From NCBI GenBank assembly GCA_900473185.1, contig UCKU01000010.1, positions 1-64,000 of the forward strand: a stretch of DNA of 64,000 nt, written 5' to 3'. Below are positions 17,262-26,028 of this stretch, piece by piece. The position numbers and the translations under genes are program-made. The notes under the pieces were generated by a model. It was not told the DNA's origin and ran no database searches. It worked only from the letters and a program-made list of their open reading frames with translations. This DNA comes from Hyphomicrobiales bacterium. Its GTDB lineage: Bacteria; Pseudomonadota; Alphaproteobacteria; Rhizobiales; Rhizobiaceae. Position 1 is the first letter of the stretch, and each line of letters starts with the position of its first letter.

Positions 17262-19055
17262 ATGTCGGTTCACATACGCAGCAAGGCCATATACGTGTTC
17301 ACGGATGCGCGAATGCTTCCGGCAGCCTGCTGTGCGCTTCTATCTGTCGAACGCAACAGTCAAAAGGACGATATCAAGCTGATCCTTGTCGGCATCGATT
17401 TGCCTGAGGACCAGAAAGCTCAGGTTGCGACCTTCAACGCCGTCAACCGCATCGATATCGACGTCATCGATTTCACCTTTCCCATTGATACGCCCGAGAC
17501 GGAAGGCCGCTGGCACAAGTCGACGCTTGCGCGCCTCTATCTCGACAAGCTGATGGGAGAGGAGCTGGAGCGCGTTCTTTACCTTGATGCGGATATATTG
17601 GCCGTCGGCAATGTCGATCCACTCTTCGATGTCGATCTCAACGGCAAGGCGATCGGTGCGGTTGACGACTACCTCATTGCCTTCCCCGACAAGATCGGAC
17701 GGCTGGAGCGGGAACTCGGCCTCACCCCGGGGGCGGGATATTTCAATGCCGGCGTCTTTCTCATGGATTGCGCCGCCATCCGAGCCGGCGGCTTTTTCGA
17801 GATGGCACGTTCGCTGCTCAGATCAGGGCAATGCTTTGCCTCCAACGACCAGGATATTCTCAATATTGTCTTTCGCGGGACGTGGCAAAGGCTGGACAAC
17901 CGGTGGAACGTCCAGACCGGGATCATGCCGTATATCCGTAATGCTGTGCTCCTGCATTTCACCGGACGTCGCAAGCCGTGGCATTTTTCGGTGCAGGCTG
18001 GGCAGTCGGTCTATGCCGAGATCTATTCGAACATGCTTTCGAAAACGCCGTGGTCGGGATTTGTCAGCCAGCGCAGCGGCTTCCGAAAAGCTTCCGACTA
18101 TCTCCTGGCGCTCGGCAAGCGCGCCGGCGCGACGAACCGCTCCCAACGACTGAAGGCACATTTTGGCGCGAGCGAGGTCCCGAGGGCTGGAAGGAACCCC
18201 GGATCTGAAAATTCCGGAAGCGACGTCTTTCATACGCAGGGCGCCGATGCCTGGCGCGCATTCTTCAATCGCTATTCGCACATTATTCTGGTCGCCAATA
18301 GCGAGGCGCTCGATCCGCGGTCGATGCGGACGGAGTTTCCCGGCGATGCGTTGTTCGTCTTCTTTAACAAGGTCTACAAGGTTCTCGACGACAGTTTCCC
18401 CGGGCATGCCATTCTTGTGGCGCGCAGCGGCATGATGGGCGCCAATATCGTCCATCGGCGGGAGGTGGACGAGGTCCTAAAATTCTTCACTTCGGACAAG
18501 TTCCTCGGCGTTCTGAATATCCGTACGGCACCCGAAGAGCGCTTCAGCCCCGTGGGCGCATTCAACGGAGCGACAGTCATGCACAGCGATCTCGAGATGC
18601 TGATGTCCGGGCACTATCCGCCGGACAAGATCCCGACGAGCGGCTTTGCGCTGGTTGCGTGGATGCGGGAGCTTCAGCTGACACCAAAGATCGTGCTCGC
18701 CGGATTTTCCGGGAAACGGAGTGCGCGCTGGAAGGTTTTCGACGTTCATGACTGGACATTCGAGCGGACCTTTTTCAAGCTTCTGGCGCGAAGAGGTATC
18801 ATCACCAGCGCCGAACATGCCGGGCCGTCACGCTTCGATCTTCTGACCCGGCATTTTCCGGATGCGAAAAGCGAGGAGATCCAAGCGGCGATCAACGATG
18901 CACTCTCCACGCGGCTCGATCATGCGCTGAGCCTCATCGACGGCCTGATGTCACTAACCAAATGGCAGCGGGCGCTTGATCAGGCCTTCCGCAAGGCACG
19001 GCCAAAGACCCGCAAGCAACGCGCGCTCGACCGCCAAAAGAAGCAAGCTTCCTGA
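17262..19055 (+). CDS. two-domain glycosyltransferase with N-terminal GT8
   Basis: 597 residues. The first roughly 270 residues are a GT8 fold (retaining, LPS galactosyl/glucosyltransferase type). It starts IYVFTDARMLPAACCAL, has the metal-binding D-A-D at 109-111 in RVLYLDADILA, and GAGYFNAGVFLMDC at about 157-170. From about residue 315 a second domain begins with RYSHIILVANSEALD. It carries PTSGFALVAWMREL, LAGFSGKRSARWKVF and HDWTFER, which recall sialyltransferase-like bacterial proteins. A basic tail rich in Lys/Arg ends the protein. No signal peptide is seen, so it is probably cytoplasmic. The ATG at 17262 has AGGTGG upstream. Role: surface polysaccharide assembly (inferred). Confidence 0.8.
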   Translation: MSVHIRSKAIYVFTDARMLPAACCALLSVERNSQKDDIKLILVGIDLPEDQKAQVATFNAVNRIDIDVIDFTFPIDTPETEGRWHKSTLARLYLDKLMGEELERVLYLDADILAVGNVDPLFDVDLNGKAIGAVDDYLIAFPDKIGRLERELGLTPGAGYFNAGVFLMDCAAIRAGGFFEMARSLLRSGQCFASNDQDILNIVFRGTWQRLDNRWNVQTGIMPYIRNAVLLHFTGRRKPWHFSVQAGQSVYAEIYSNMLSKTPWSGFVSQRSGFRKASDYLLALGKRAGATNRSQRLKAHFGASEVPRAGRNPGSENSGSDVFHTQGADAWRAFFNRYSHIILVANSEALDPRSMRTEFPGDALFVFFNKVYKVLDDSFPGHAILVARSGMMGANIVHRREVDEVLKFFTSDKFLGVLNIRTAPEERFSPVGAFNGATVMHSDLEMLMSGHYPPDKIPTSGFALVAWMRELQLTPKIVLAGFSGKRSARWKVFDVHDWTFERTFFKLLARRGIITSAEHAGPSRFDLLTRHFPDAKSEEIQAAINDALSTRLDHALSLIDGLMSLTKWQRALDQAFRKARPKTRKQRALDRQKKQAS

Positions 19056-19090
19056 AGGCAACACATAATTCGTCCCAAGGAGAAATTGAT

Positions 19091-19777
19091 ATGACCGATA
19101 TCGTCAACATCTATGTTGGTTTTGATTCAAAGGAAGTTGTCGCCCATCACGTGCTATCGCAAAGCATTCTGGAAAAGTCGAGCGTGCCGGTGAGAATCAC
19201 GCCGATCTACCTGCACAATATCGAAAGCACGTTTACGCGTGAACGCAACGCCCTTCAGTCGACCGAGTTCTCCTTCTCGCGCTTCCTGACGCCCTATCTC
19301 AGTCAGTATGAGGGATGGAGCCTGTTCATGGATTGCGACATGCTTGCGCGCACGGATATTGCCGAGCTCTGGGCGCAGCGCGATGAGCGCTATTCCGTCA
19401 TGTGCGTGAAGCACGATTACCAGCCCAAGGTCGAAACGAAGTTTCTCGGCCAGGTGCAGACGAAATACGAAAAGAAGAATTGGTCGAGCCTGATCCTCTT
19501 CAACAACGCGAAATGCAGGGCGCTGACGCCTGATTATGTCAACACCGCAACCGGGCTGCAGTTGCACCAGTTCAAGTGGCTCGACGGCGACGATCTGATC
19601 GGCGAGTTACCGATCACCTGGAACTATCTCGTCAACGAATATGACAAGCGCGATGACGCGAAGATCGTGCATTTCACAGATGGCGGACCCTATTTCGACG
19701 AATACAGGAACGACGATTACGCCGAGGAATGGTTCGCGACACGCGAACGCATGTTATACGTCCAGCAGCGTGGCTGA
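19091..19777 (+). CDS. GT8-like glycosyltransferase
   Basis: 228 residues. NIYVGFDSKEVVAHHVLSQS at the N-terminus and SLFMDCDMLA, a D-x-D motif near residue 80, indicate a nucleotide-sugar-binding GT-A fold related to family 8. The end of the domain has LDGDDLIGELPITWNYLVNE and KIVHFTDGGPYF, typical of this family. AAGGAGAAA precedes the ATG, and the gene starts 35 bases after the two-domain transferase, so they form an operon. The acceptor is unknown. Confidence 0.82.
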   Translation: MTDIVNIYVGFDSKEVVAHHVLSQSILEKSSVPVRITPIYLHNIESTFTRERNALQSTEFSFSRFLTPYLSQYEGWSLFMDCDMLARTDIAELWAQRDERYSVMCVKHDYQPKVETKFLGQVQTKYEKKNWSSLILFNNAKCRALTPDYVNTATGLQLHQFKWLDGDDLIGELPITWNYLVNEYDKRDDAKIVHFTDGGPYFDEYRNDDYAEEWFATRERMLYVQQRG

Positions 19778-20396
19778 CCGGCATGCAGGGCGCATGGGGC
19801 GCTTACCGAAGGCCAGCCTCCAAAAAAGGAGTAACTTCGGGGCGAGCAGGCCGAGTGACCTTGCCCCCATCAAGTTTATCCAATTTTGTGTTCTCTCCAG
19901 CGGCCTGCCTAACGGAATGTCCTCCGACTTTCGTTTGAAATACCCATGGCGTGAAACCTGGCCTGGGGAAGGCGATCAGGATTTCGCGGGCTAAGACGGC
20001 CTGGACATCGTCGCTCGAATTCAGCTCGACACTACGACTAGCGGCAAAAGGAACTGGTGGCGCTGTAGGGCGGATTTGCGTTCGAGGTGGGCACAGAGCC
20101 ATGCCGCAGCAAGGCTGCGCTGAGACCGTGTGAGGCCTCCTCAGCGGCGAGCGGCGAGGATCATTACGACAAGCTGAAGGAACGTCACAGTCGATGACGG
20201 CCGTCGACGGCGATAGGAGGGCGCACCATACTTCAGGTACCGAAGCCCATTGCTGCGCGCGAAACTTGGAGACGCGCCGAATCATCTTTGATGACGCATC
20301 GGCCGCCCCACACCAGCCTGACGATGCAGGGTTGCAGGTTGTAAACTTTTCGCGGAAGATGCGTGGCGACATATGAGCGAGCGTGGAGGTTTAATC
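19778..20396. other. intergenic region without recognisable gene
   Basis: About 620 bases after the glycosyltransferase pair. Open frames occur on both strands (up to 189 codons on the minus strand), but their composition is cysteine-, proline- and serine-rich, as in shadow or random frames, and none has a ribosome binding site. This could be decayed mobile-element DNA; nothing specific was recognised. Confidence 0.4.
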
Positions 20397-20642
20397 GTGA
20401 ACGATGGAAACCCCTTTATTGAAGTTGTGCTGGATGGCTTAGTCGCAGTCGTTATCTTCCTCAGTGCGGCAACCGTAATCGCGATGGCAGCAGCATTTGC
20501 CTCTCTGATCAGTCATGTTGCTGGAATTGTGCACGAGGCAGGCGCGACAGGCTCGCTGTTTGCAACGTCTGGTATTCTTTTACTGTCAACTGCCTTGTTG
20601 GTTCTTGCCTCAATAGCGGCTCAACGTCTCAGCTTCGGCTGA
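20397..20642 (+). CDS. small two-helix membrane protein
   Basis: 81 residues from a GTG at 20397, chosen because TGGAGGT lies 7 bases upstream; an ATG 8 codons earlier has no such site. Two hydrophobic segments, roughly residues 12-38 and 55-75, are separated by a short polar loop (HVAGIVHEAGATGS). No family is recognised. It is isolated between degenerate regions, but the strong ribosome binding site suggests a real gene. Confidence 0.5.
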   Translation: MNDGNPFIEVVLDGLVAVVIFLSAATVIAMAAAFASLISHVAGIVHEAGATGSLFATSGILLLSTALLVLASIAAQRLSFG

Positions 20643-20684
20643 TGCCGGCTGAAAAGCCGCGAATGTTACCCAAGCCGAGTTGGG

Positions 20685-21332
20685 CCAGCGGATCGGTCAG
20701 CGCCCGGCGCCTCCGTCGCCCATAATCCGATCAGCAATCTGCGGCTCGGCAGCGGCGTTATGTCATTCCGAAAACAGCGCGACCGCGGCATCAACATCTG
20801 CCGGGGTACGGACGAGGCGATTGCCGACGATGCGATCAACATGTGGTCCGTCGCCAAGATGGCGGGTCTGATCCACAATATCGGCGGCCCCGATTACACG
20901 CGCTGGCCGGCCGCTTCCGAAATACTCGAATGCCTCTTCCAGGGCGGCGCACGGGCGATCCGGCGCGGCGAAAGCCTCGGAAGCGTTGAGCCAGGCAAGC
21001 TCGCCGACCTTGCGCTCGTCAATCTCGACAGCGCCGCCTTCATGCCGCTGAACGATGTCCAGCGCCAGATGGTCTATTGCGAAAACGGCAGTTCGGTACG
21101 CCTCACCATCGCTGCCGGACGCGTCGTCTACAACGGCGAGCGGCTGACCACCATCGACCAAGCCGCCATTCGGGCCGAGGCGCGGGCGATTTTCCGCGAG
21201 CGACAGAGCGCATGGGCCGCTGGGCGCCTCGAAGCGGACCGGTGGCTGCCTTACTACCAGCAGATGGTTTCCAAGGCATCGGCCCGCGATATTTACATGA
21301 ACCGCTGGCTCGGCTACGCCAGCGAGCGTTGA
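20685..21332 (+). pseudogene. amidohydrolase (ATZ/TRZ, MTA/SAH-deaminase-like) C-terminal fragment
   Basis: From 20685 the frame reads GASVAHNPISNLRLGSGVM, then [40 protein letters not shown] and ADLALVNLD. This is the C-terminal half of an ATZ/TRZ-type metal-dependent deaminase or chlorohydrolase, including the metal-ligand Asp in GTDEA. The N-terminal half with the HxH metal site is absent and there is no start codon with a ribosome site. It is a 5'-truncated pseudogene with its C-terminus intact. Confidence 0.82.
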
Positions 21333-21393
21333 TTGGGAGACTGCCATGCTGCCCAGCCACGGCCGATATGAATTATCACCGATCACCGAACGC

Positions 21394-21649
21394 CCCAGGA
21401 TTGGCGCCAGTTTGAACAGGAAGCGATCGGCCTCGGCCGGGATGTGGTCCTCTTTGGTTAAGAGCTTTATTCCGTCCGCCAGAGGCTGCAGCAGCCCGCG
21501 CCACCCGACACGCGTCCGCCCCATCGCTGCTGGATGTGCCCGGCGATCTTGCGTTCCAGCCAGGTTAGCGGCAACGGCAACAGCAGCAGGATCGCAACCA
21601 GAAACGCGACCTTGAAGACTATTAGGCCAAGGGCGACGATAAGTTCCAT
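21394..21649 (-). pseudogene. nuoH fragment (NADH dehydrogenase subunit H), frameshifted
   Basis: The minus strand starts [20 protein letters not shown] and continues [20 protein letters not shown]. Near 21525 the reading frame changes and continues [20 protein letters not shown], then [20 protein letters not shown]. This is the beginning of the membrane subunit NuoH, with its LTWLERK and quinone-site KLLTKED loops. Only about 85 of roughly 340 residues remain, with a frameshift, so it is dead. Rhizobia often carry a second nuo operon; this scrap probably derives from one. Confidence 0.85.
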
Positions 21650-22176
21650 GATCCGCGGCCACTTATTCATCGGGTCGAGACGTGTGACCGGACTCTGGCT
21701 CCGGCTATACGCCGAGCACTTTGCGCAATCGGAAGGCTCCATGGTACAACGGCGGTGCACCTCATACAATGCCATCGCAGTTTGCTCTTCCGGCCCGAAC
21801 ATTCGATGCGGAATATGTGTCTAGTCGGAGGTTTTTTGAGACTATTCCGAACGCGCTGCGATCTCCCAGGCACCTTCCGCAACAATGAAGCGTATCGGAG
21901 CCTTCAGCATGGGGACCGCACCATAGAGGCGGGCAAAGCGGGAATTCGCGTCACACGAGGCCGTGAGAAAGGGCAGCAGCAGGAGCTTCAGCGTCAGCGG
22001 TGCGCAAACAGAAGCGGGAACGACTGCCCCACGACCTCGCGTTCCGCTTTAAAGCCGGCTCGTAAACAATCGCCAACATCGCAATCGACGACCGGCCATG
22101 CCTCCGCTCAGCTGCCCGACTAATGAAGCGACAGCCGGGCTCGCCTGCCGGCGATGGGCAGATCCCAAAATCCGGG
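21650..22176. other. intergenic region without recognisable gene
   Basis: About 530 bases between the nuoH remnant and the double-GNAT gene. Several short frames exist on both strands, but none has a plausible start or familiar motif. The composition suggests decayed sequence. Confidence 0.4.
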
Positions 22177-23034
22177 TCAGCCAAGCGCGTGACCAGCCAA
22201 TGCGTATATTTTCGGAGTGTCTGGATGCCCGCGTTCCCGGACCGCCAGCCACGGGCGGCCGCGTGACATGGTGGTGACGGTATCGAAAATGGAAAGGCCA
22301 CAATGGGCGAGGAAGTCGGAAAAAGCTCCGTTTTTCTCACGTGTGTCGAGCCGCAGGAATTTGCCCGTGTGCTCGATGACGTGCGGGCGGATGACAGCGA
22401 TGGCGTCCGCATCGCTAGCTGCCGCCACCGGGCCGATGACATGTCCGCGGCCAAACTGCCGACAAAAGGAGAAGGCCTCGATCTTTCCGTTGCGTGTTAA
22501 CCCGAAGCCACAGGACGAGGGAAGAATCCGGCTGAGGAGTGCGCTGCGATCCGCTCCGAAGGCCTCTCTATCCAAGGCGGCAATGGCCGTGAGATCGGAG
22601 ATATCGAGCGTTCGAAGTTCGATGGTGGGCGGCATTTCCGCAGGAGCGGGAGAACGAGCCTCGCCCTGACATTGGGAGACGACAGCTTCCGTGGTGAAGT
22701 CGAGGGACCGATAAAGACGTCGCGCCGCCCGCGTGGCGTTGAGACCCAGATTGCATTGGGGAACCTGGGTGAGGACGTGGTCCATCAGCCATTGGCCGGC
22801 GCCCTGGGCCTGCAGGCGCGGCGAGGTGATGACGAGCCCGATCGTGGCGAAATCCTCGCCATAGGGAAACCACATGGCCGATCCCAACACGCGCCCGACT
22901 TCATCCAGCGCCACGACACCCTTACCGAGCTCACGAGCAAATTGCCAATCGTCGGCGCGGTGCGGCCAGCCGACGCCGATCGACAGGGCATGCAACTGTT
23001 CGAGATCGACCGTATTGATGTCGGTGATGCGCAT
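22177..23034 (-). CDS. double-domain GNAT acetyltransferase
   Basis: 285 residues from the ATG at 23034. The N-terminal half is a GNAT domain with ATIGLVITSPRLQAQGAGQW, the acetyl-CoA-binding R/Q-x-x-G-x-G/A segment, and NATRAARRLYRSLDF. The C-terminal half, from about residue 130, has IAALDREAFGADRSALLSRI and LRLDTREKNGAFSDFLAHCG, a degenerate second GNAT-like domain. The same architecture and many of the same blocks (GWPHRxxDWQ, DREAFGADR) occur in the protein at 32371-33207. The longer start at 23118 is less likely because the paralogue lacks that extension. The substrate is unknown, probably an amine of the adjacent pathway. Confidence 0.82.
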   Translation of the reverse strand: MRITDINTVDLEQLHALSIGVGWPHRADDWQFARELGKGVVALDEVGRVLGSAMWFPYGEDFATIGLVITSPRLQAQGAGQWLMDHVLTQVPQCNLGLNATRAARRLYRSLDFTTEAVVSQCQGEARSPAPAEMPPTIELRTLDISDLTAIAALDREAFGADRSALLSRILPSSCGFGLTRNGKIEAFSFCRQFGRGHVIGPVAAASDADAIAVIRPHVIEHTGKFLRLDTREKNGAFSDFLAHCGLSIFDTVTTMSRGRPWLAVRERGHPDTPKIYALAGHALG

Positions 23035-23397
23035 CTCGAAGCTGTCGACCAGTCTCGATTTCCCAGCGACCACGCGCTTCCTCCAAATTGATCCCCATGG
23101 CAAGGCCGGCCAAACCATAGCCGGACGCCCTCACCCAGCGAGACTATAGGAAACCTTCCAGCAGAAATCGCTGGTGAATCCCATGCCAACGAAACAATCA
23201 ACCAAATCAGCGAAGCTTTCGGCATCCAAAGCCTCGCGTCCTGGAAAAGATTCCAGTCGGCAATGTCGCCGTTTACTCGAGAGGTTGAGAATGTCTCCTC
23301 CCGCCAGCTCTCGCCGCCCTTCCAAGGCTGTGCCGGACACCTCCAGTCTCGCCGCCCGCCTTGATGTCACCAGGGCAAAAGAGCCGTGGAGATACCC
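23035..23397. promoter_or_regulatory. divergent intergenic region upstream of the amine-catabolism genes
   Basis: 363 bases between the divergent double-GNAT gene and the ArgE-like gene. It must contain both promoters. No strong palindrome or consensus promoter pair was identified, and no convincing small gene is present. Confidence 0.4.
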
Positions 23398-24522
23398 ATG
23401 CATGTAGTCGACATCCTCCACAAGCTGGTCGGACTGCCCTCCGTCGTCGGCATGTCTAATGGCGCTATCATTAGTTGGATTGATGCCTATCTCCGTTCCT
23501 TCGGTATTGAAGCCCATATTCTTCCCGGTCCGGAGGGCGACCGGGCCAATCTCTTTGCGACCATTGGTCCCTCCGACAAACCGGGCTACATCCTCTCCGG
23601 CCATATGGATGTCGTCCCTGCGAATGAAGCGAGCTGGAGCGCTGATCCCTTCGTGTTGAGAGCCGCAGGTGAGCGGCTCTACGGCCGCGGCACCTCCGAT
23701 ATGAAGGGTTTCCTCGCCGCGGTCCTTGCCGCCGTCCCAGCGCTGACGGCGAGCCCCCTCGCCCGCCCGGTCCATCTCGCCTTTTCCTATGACGAGGAAG
23801 CCGGCTGCCGCGGCGTCCCCCACCTGCTTGCCCGGCTGCCCGATCTCTGCGCGCCGCCGCTCGGCGCGGTGATCGGCGAACCGAGCGCCATGCAGGCCAT
23901 CCTCGCCCACAAGGGCAAGGCCGCCGCGCGCATCACCATCAAGGGCCGCTCCGGCCATTCCTCCCGGCCCGATCTCGGGCTCAACGCCGTGCATGCCATG
24001 GCCGACGTGCTGAGCGCGGCGATTGCGACGGCGCAGGATCTGGCTCAGGGCCCGTTCGACGATGCATTCGAACCGCCCCACTCATCTCTGCAGGCCGGAA
24101 CCATTAGCGGCGGTCGGGCCGTCAACATCATTCCCGATCTCTGCACGCTGGAGGTCGAGGCACGAGCGATATCCGGCATCGATCCCGTCTCCCTGCTCGC
24201 CCGTCTGCGCGCGGCCGCCGAAGCCCTGAAAGCACGGGGTTTCGCCGTCGAATGGGAAACTCTCAGCGCCTATCCCGCTCTCTCGCTGCCGCCGACCGCA
24301 GCGCTCGCCGGCCTCCTGCGGGACCTGACCGGCAACGCGCCGCTTGCGGCCGTCAGCTACGGGACGGAGGCCGGCCTCTACCAGCGCGCGGGCGTGGACG
24401 CGATCATCTGCGGTCCGGGCGACATAGCGCGCGCCCATAAGCCCGACGAGTTCATTCTGGCGAGCGAGCTTGCCGCCTGCCAGGCGATGGTAGAGGCGCT
24501 CGCCGCCCGCTGCCGCGCCTGA
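23398..24522 (+). CDS. M20-family deacylase, acetylornithine deacetylase-like
   Basis: 374 residues. Metal-site motifs of peptidase family M20/ArgE are present: SGHMDVVP near residue 66, [10 protein letters not shown] near 100, the catalytic Glu in YDEEAGC, GEPS, and a final His in AHKPDEF. ArgE-like enzymes hydrolyse N-acyl amino acids. Genuine arginine biosynthesis is unlikely here; the neighbours are catabolic dehydrogenases, so it probably deacylates the imported substrate or a pathway intermediate. The ATG at 23398 has GGAG 8 bases upstream; a GTG four codons earlier has none. It is the first gene of a plus-strand run that continues to 30027. Confidence 0.85.
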   Translation: MHVVDILHKLVGLPSVVGMSNGAIISWIDAYLRSFGIEAHILPGPEGDRANLFATIGPSDKPGYILSGHMDVVPANEASWSADPFVLRAAGERLYGRGTSDMKGFLAAVLAAVPALTASPLARPVHLAFSYDEEAGCRGVPHLLARLPDLCAPPLGAVIGEPSAMQAILAHKGKAAARITIKGRSGHSSRPDLGLNAVHAMADVLSAAIATAQDLAQGPFDDAFEPPHSSLQAGTISGGRAVNIIPDLCTLEVEARAISGIDPVSLLARLRAAAEALKARGFAVEWETLSAYPALSLPPTAALAGLLRDLTGNAPLAAVSYGTEAGLYQRAGVDAIICGPGDIARAHKPDEFILASELAACQAMVEALAARCRA

Positions 24523-24548
24523 GTTTCCGAGACCAGGGATTCCGGACG

Positions 24549-25472
24549 ATGACCTTTCTCTTCAATTCCGATACCGGCCGCGGTGCCGTCTTTCAGGAGA
24601 TTTTCGCGCGCGAGCTGCCGGATTTGCCTTTCTCGATGGAGCCGGCGACCGTCGATCCCAATGCCGTGCGCTACCTGATCAGTTGGACGGTTCCCGCCGA
24701 CCTCTCGCGCTACCGCAATCTCGACGTGCTGTTTTCCATCGGCGCAGGCGTCGATCAGTTGGAGATCACCGAGGTGCCGGATCATGTGAAGGTGGTGCGC
24801 ATGGTCGAAGAAGGCATCGTGCGCATGATGCAGGAATATGTGGCGCTCGCCGTGCTCGCGCTTCACCGCAACCTGCCCGCCTATCTCGGCCAGCAGCGCG
24901 AGCGGGTCTGGAAGGCTCTCGCCCAGCTTCAGGCTCAAGAACGCCGCATCGGCGTTCTCGGCCTCGGCGTGCTTGGCCGTGCCGTCCTCGAGCGGTTGAA
25001 GCCTTTCGGATTTCCGCTGTCGGGCTGGAGCCGCTCAATGCATGACATCGAGGGAGTGACCTGCCATGCCGGAAATGCCGGGCTCGAGGCCATGCTTGCC
25101 GAGACCGACATTTTGGTCTGCCTCCTGCCGCTGACCGATGAAACTCGCAGCTTTCTCAACGCAGATCTCTTCGCCCGCCTGCGGCAAGGTGCTGCGATCG
25201 TTCATGCCGGCCGTGGACCGCAGCTCGACCACGAGGCCCTGATTGCCGCTTTGGATGATGGGCATCTCTCCGGCGCGGTGGTCGACGTCACCGATCCGGA
25301 ACCGCTGCCGGCGGGCCACGCCTTCTGGAGCCACCCGCGCTTGTTGCTCACGCCCCATGTCGCAAGCGTCACCCAGCCCGATAGCGCTGCTCGCGCCGTC
25401 ACCGAGAACATCAAGCGAATGCGCGCCGGCCTGGAGCCGATCGGATTGATCGACCGCCGCCGCGGCTACTGA
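24549..25472 (+). CDS. D-2-hydroxyacid dehydrogenase, glyoxylate/hydroxypyruvate reductase A type
   Basis: 307 residues. The NAD(P)-binding motif [12 protein letters not shown] is near residue 135. The catalytic triad of the family is visible as Arg in HAGRGPQ, Glu in TDPEPLP and His in LTPHVAS. Overall length and the [12 protein letters not shown] start match GhrA-type enzymes, which reduce glyoxylate and hydroxypyruvate. In this operon it may act on a 2-keto acid released from the amine substrate. Confidence 0.85.
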   Translation: MTFLFNSDTGRGAVFQEIFARELPDLPFSMEPATVDPNAVRYLISWTVPADLSRYRNLDVLFSIGAGVDQLEITEVPDHVKVVRMVEEGIVRMMQEYVALAVLALHRNLPAYLGQQRERVWKALAQLQAQERRIGVLGLGVLGRAVLERLKPFGFPLSGWSRSMHDIEGVTCHAGNAGLEAMLAETDILVCLLPLTDETRSFLNADLFARLRQGAAIVHAGRGPQLDHEALIAALDDGHLSGAVVDVTDPEPLPAGHAFWSHPRLLLTPHVASVTQPDSAARAVTENIKRMRAGLEPIGLIDRRRGY

Positions 25473-25498
25473 CCATTCAACCTCCAAAGGAAAAAATC

Positions 25499-25855
25499 AT
25501 GTCGCTTCTCAAGACCATCGAGCCCAACCCTTCTTTTGCGCCGCGCGAAAACGTGCCACTGCCGGAGCGGCTGATCTCAGGCAGTCCCGAGTTCAAGACC
25601 TGGGCGCAGGACGTTGCCCGCGGCGAGATGGTCCATACCGGCATCTGGGAAGCCACTCCGGGCGTCACGCGCTCGATCAAGGGCGAGACCTTCGAATTCT
25701 GCCACATCCTGTCCGGCGTCGTCGAAATCACGCCGGAGGGCGGCAATCCCGTCGTCTACAAGGCGGGCGACAGCTTCATAATGAAGCCCGGTTTCGTCGG
25801 AGTCTGGAAGACCGTCGAAACGGTCCGCAAGATCTACGTCACCGTCATGGCCTGA
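25499..25855 (+). CDS. small cupin protein (DUF861-like)
   Basis: 118 residues, one cupin barrel. GETFEFCHILSGVVEITPEG and YKAGDSFIMKPGFVGVWKTV are the two cupin motifs, of the ureidoglycine-aminohydrolase-like DUF861 class. Only one histidine of the usual metal set is obvious. It may act as a small isomerase or a ligand-binding protein. AAAGGAAAAAATC precedes the ATG. It lies 26 bases after the reductase gene in the same operon. Confidence 0.8.
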   Translation: MSLLKTIEPNPSFAPRENVPLPERLISGSPEFKTWAQDVARGEMVHTGIWEATPGVTRSIKGETFEFCHILSGVVEITPEGGNPVVYKAGDSFIMKPGFVGVWKTVETVRKIYVTVMA

Positions 25856-26028
25856 AGTCTCGCTCGGCGAGCGCTTCGCTCCCGATGCCGCCGTGCCGAT
25901 GAAGGCGCCAAACAATAAGCTGCCGGACGGCGGCAGAACGGGTTTTTCCGCTGCCGCCACTACCGTCATCAGATCAAGCTACTTCGGCCGATCATCTAGC
26001 CTCGCTCTCAGTGATCCGAGGTATTGCC

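Noticed and set aside
17043..17273. 76-codon AT-rich open frame on the minus strand
   Set aside because: It overlaps the glycosyltransferase start, lacks a ribosome site and ends in transposase remnant sequence; no family resemblance.
19803..20372. 189-codon open frame on the minus strand
   Set aside because: Composition rich in Cys, Pro, Arg and Ser with no hydrophobic core pattern or ribosome site; looks random.
23398..24522. Arginine biosynthesis gene argE
   Set aside because: The M20 motifs fit ArgE, but no other arginine genes are near and all neighbours are catabolic, so the biosynthetic name was not used.
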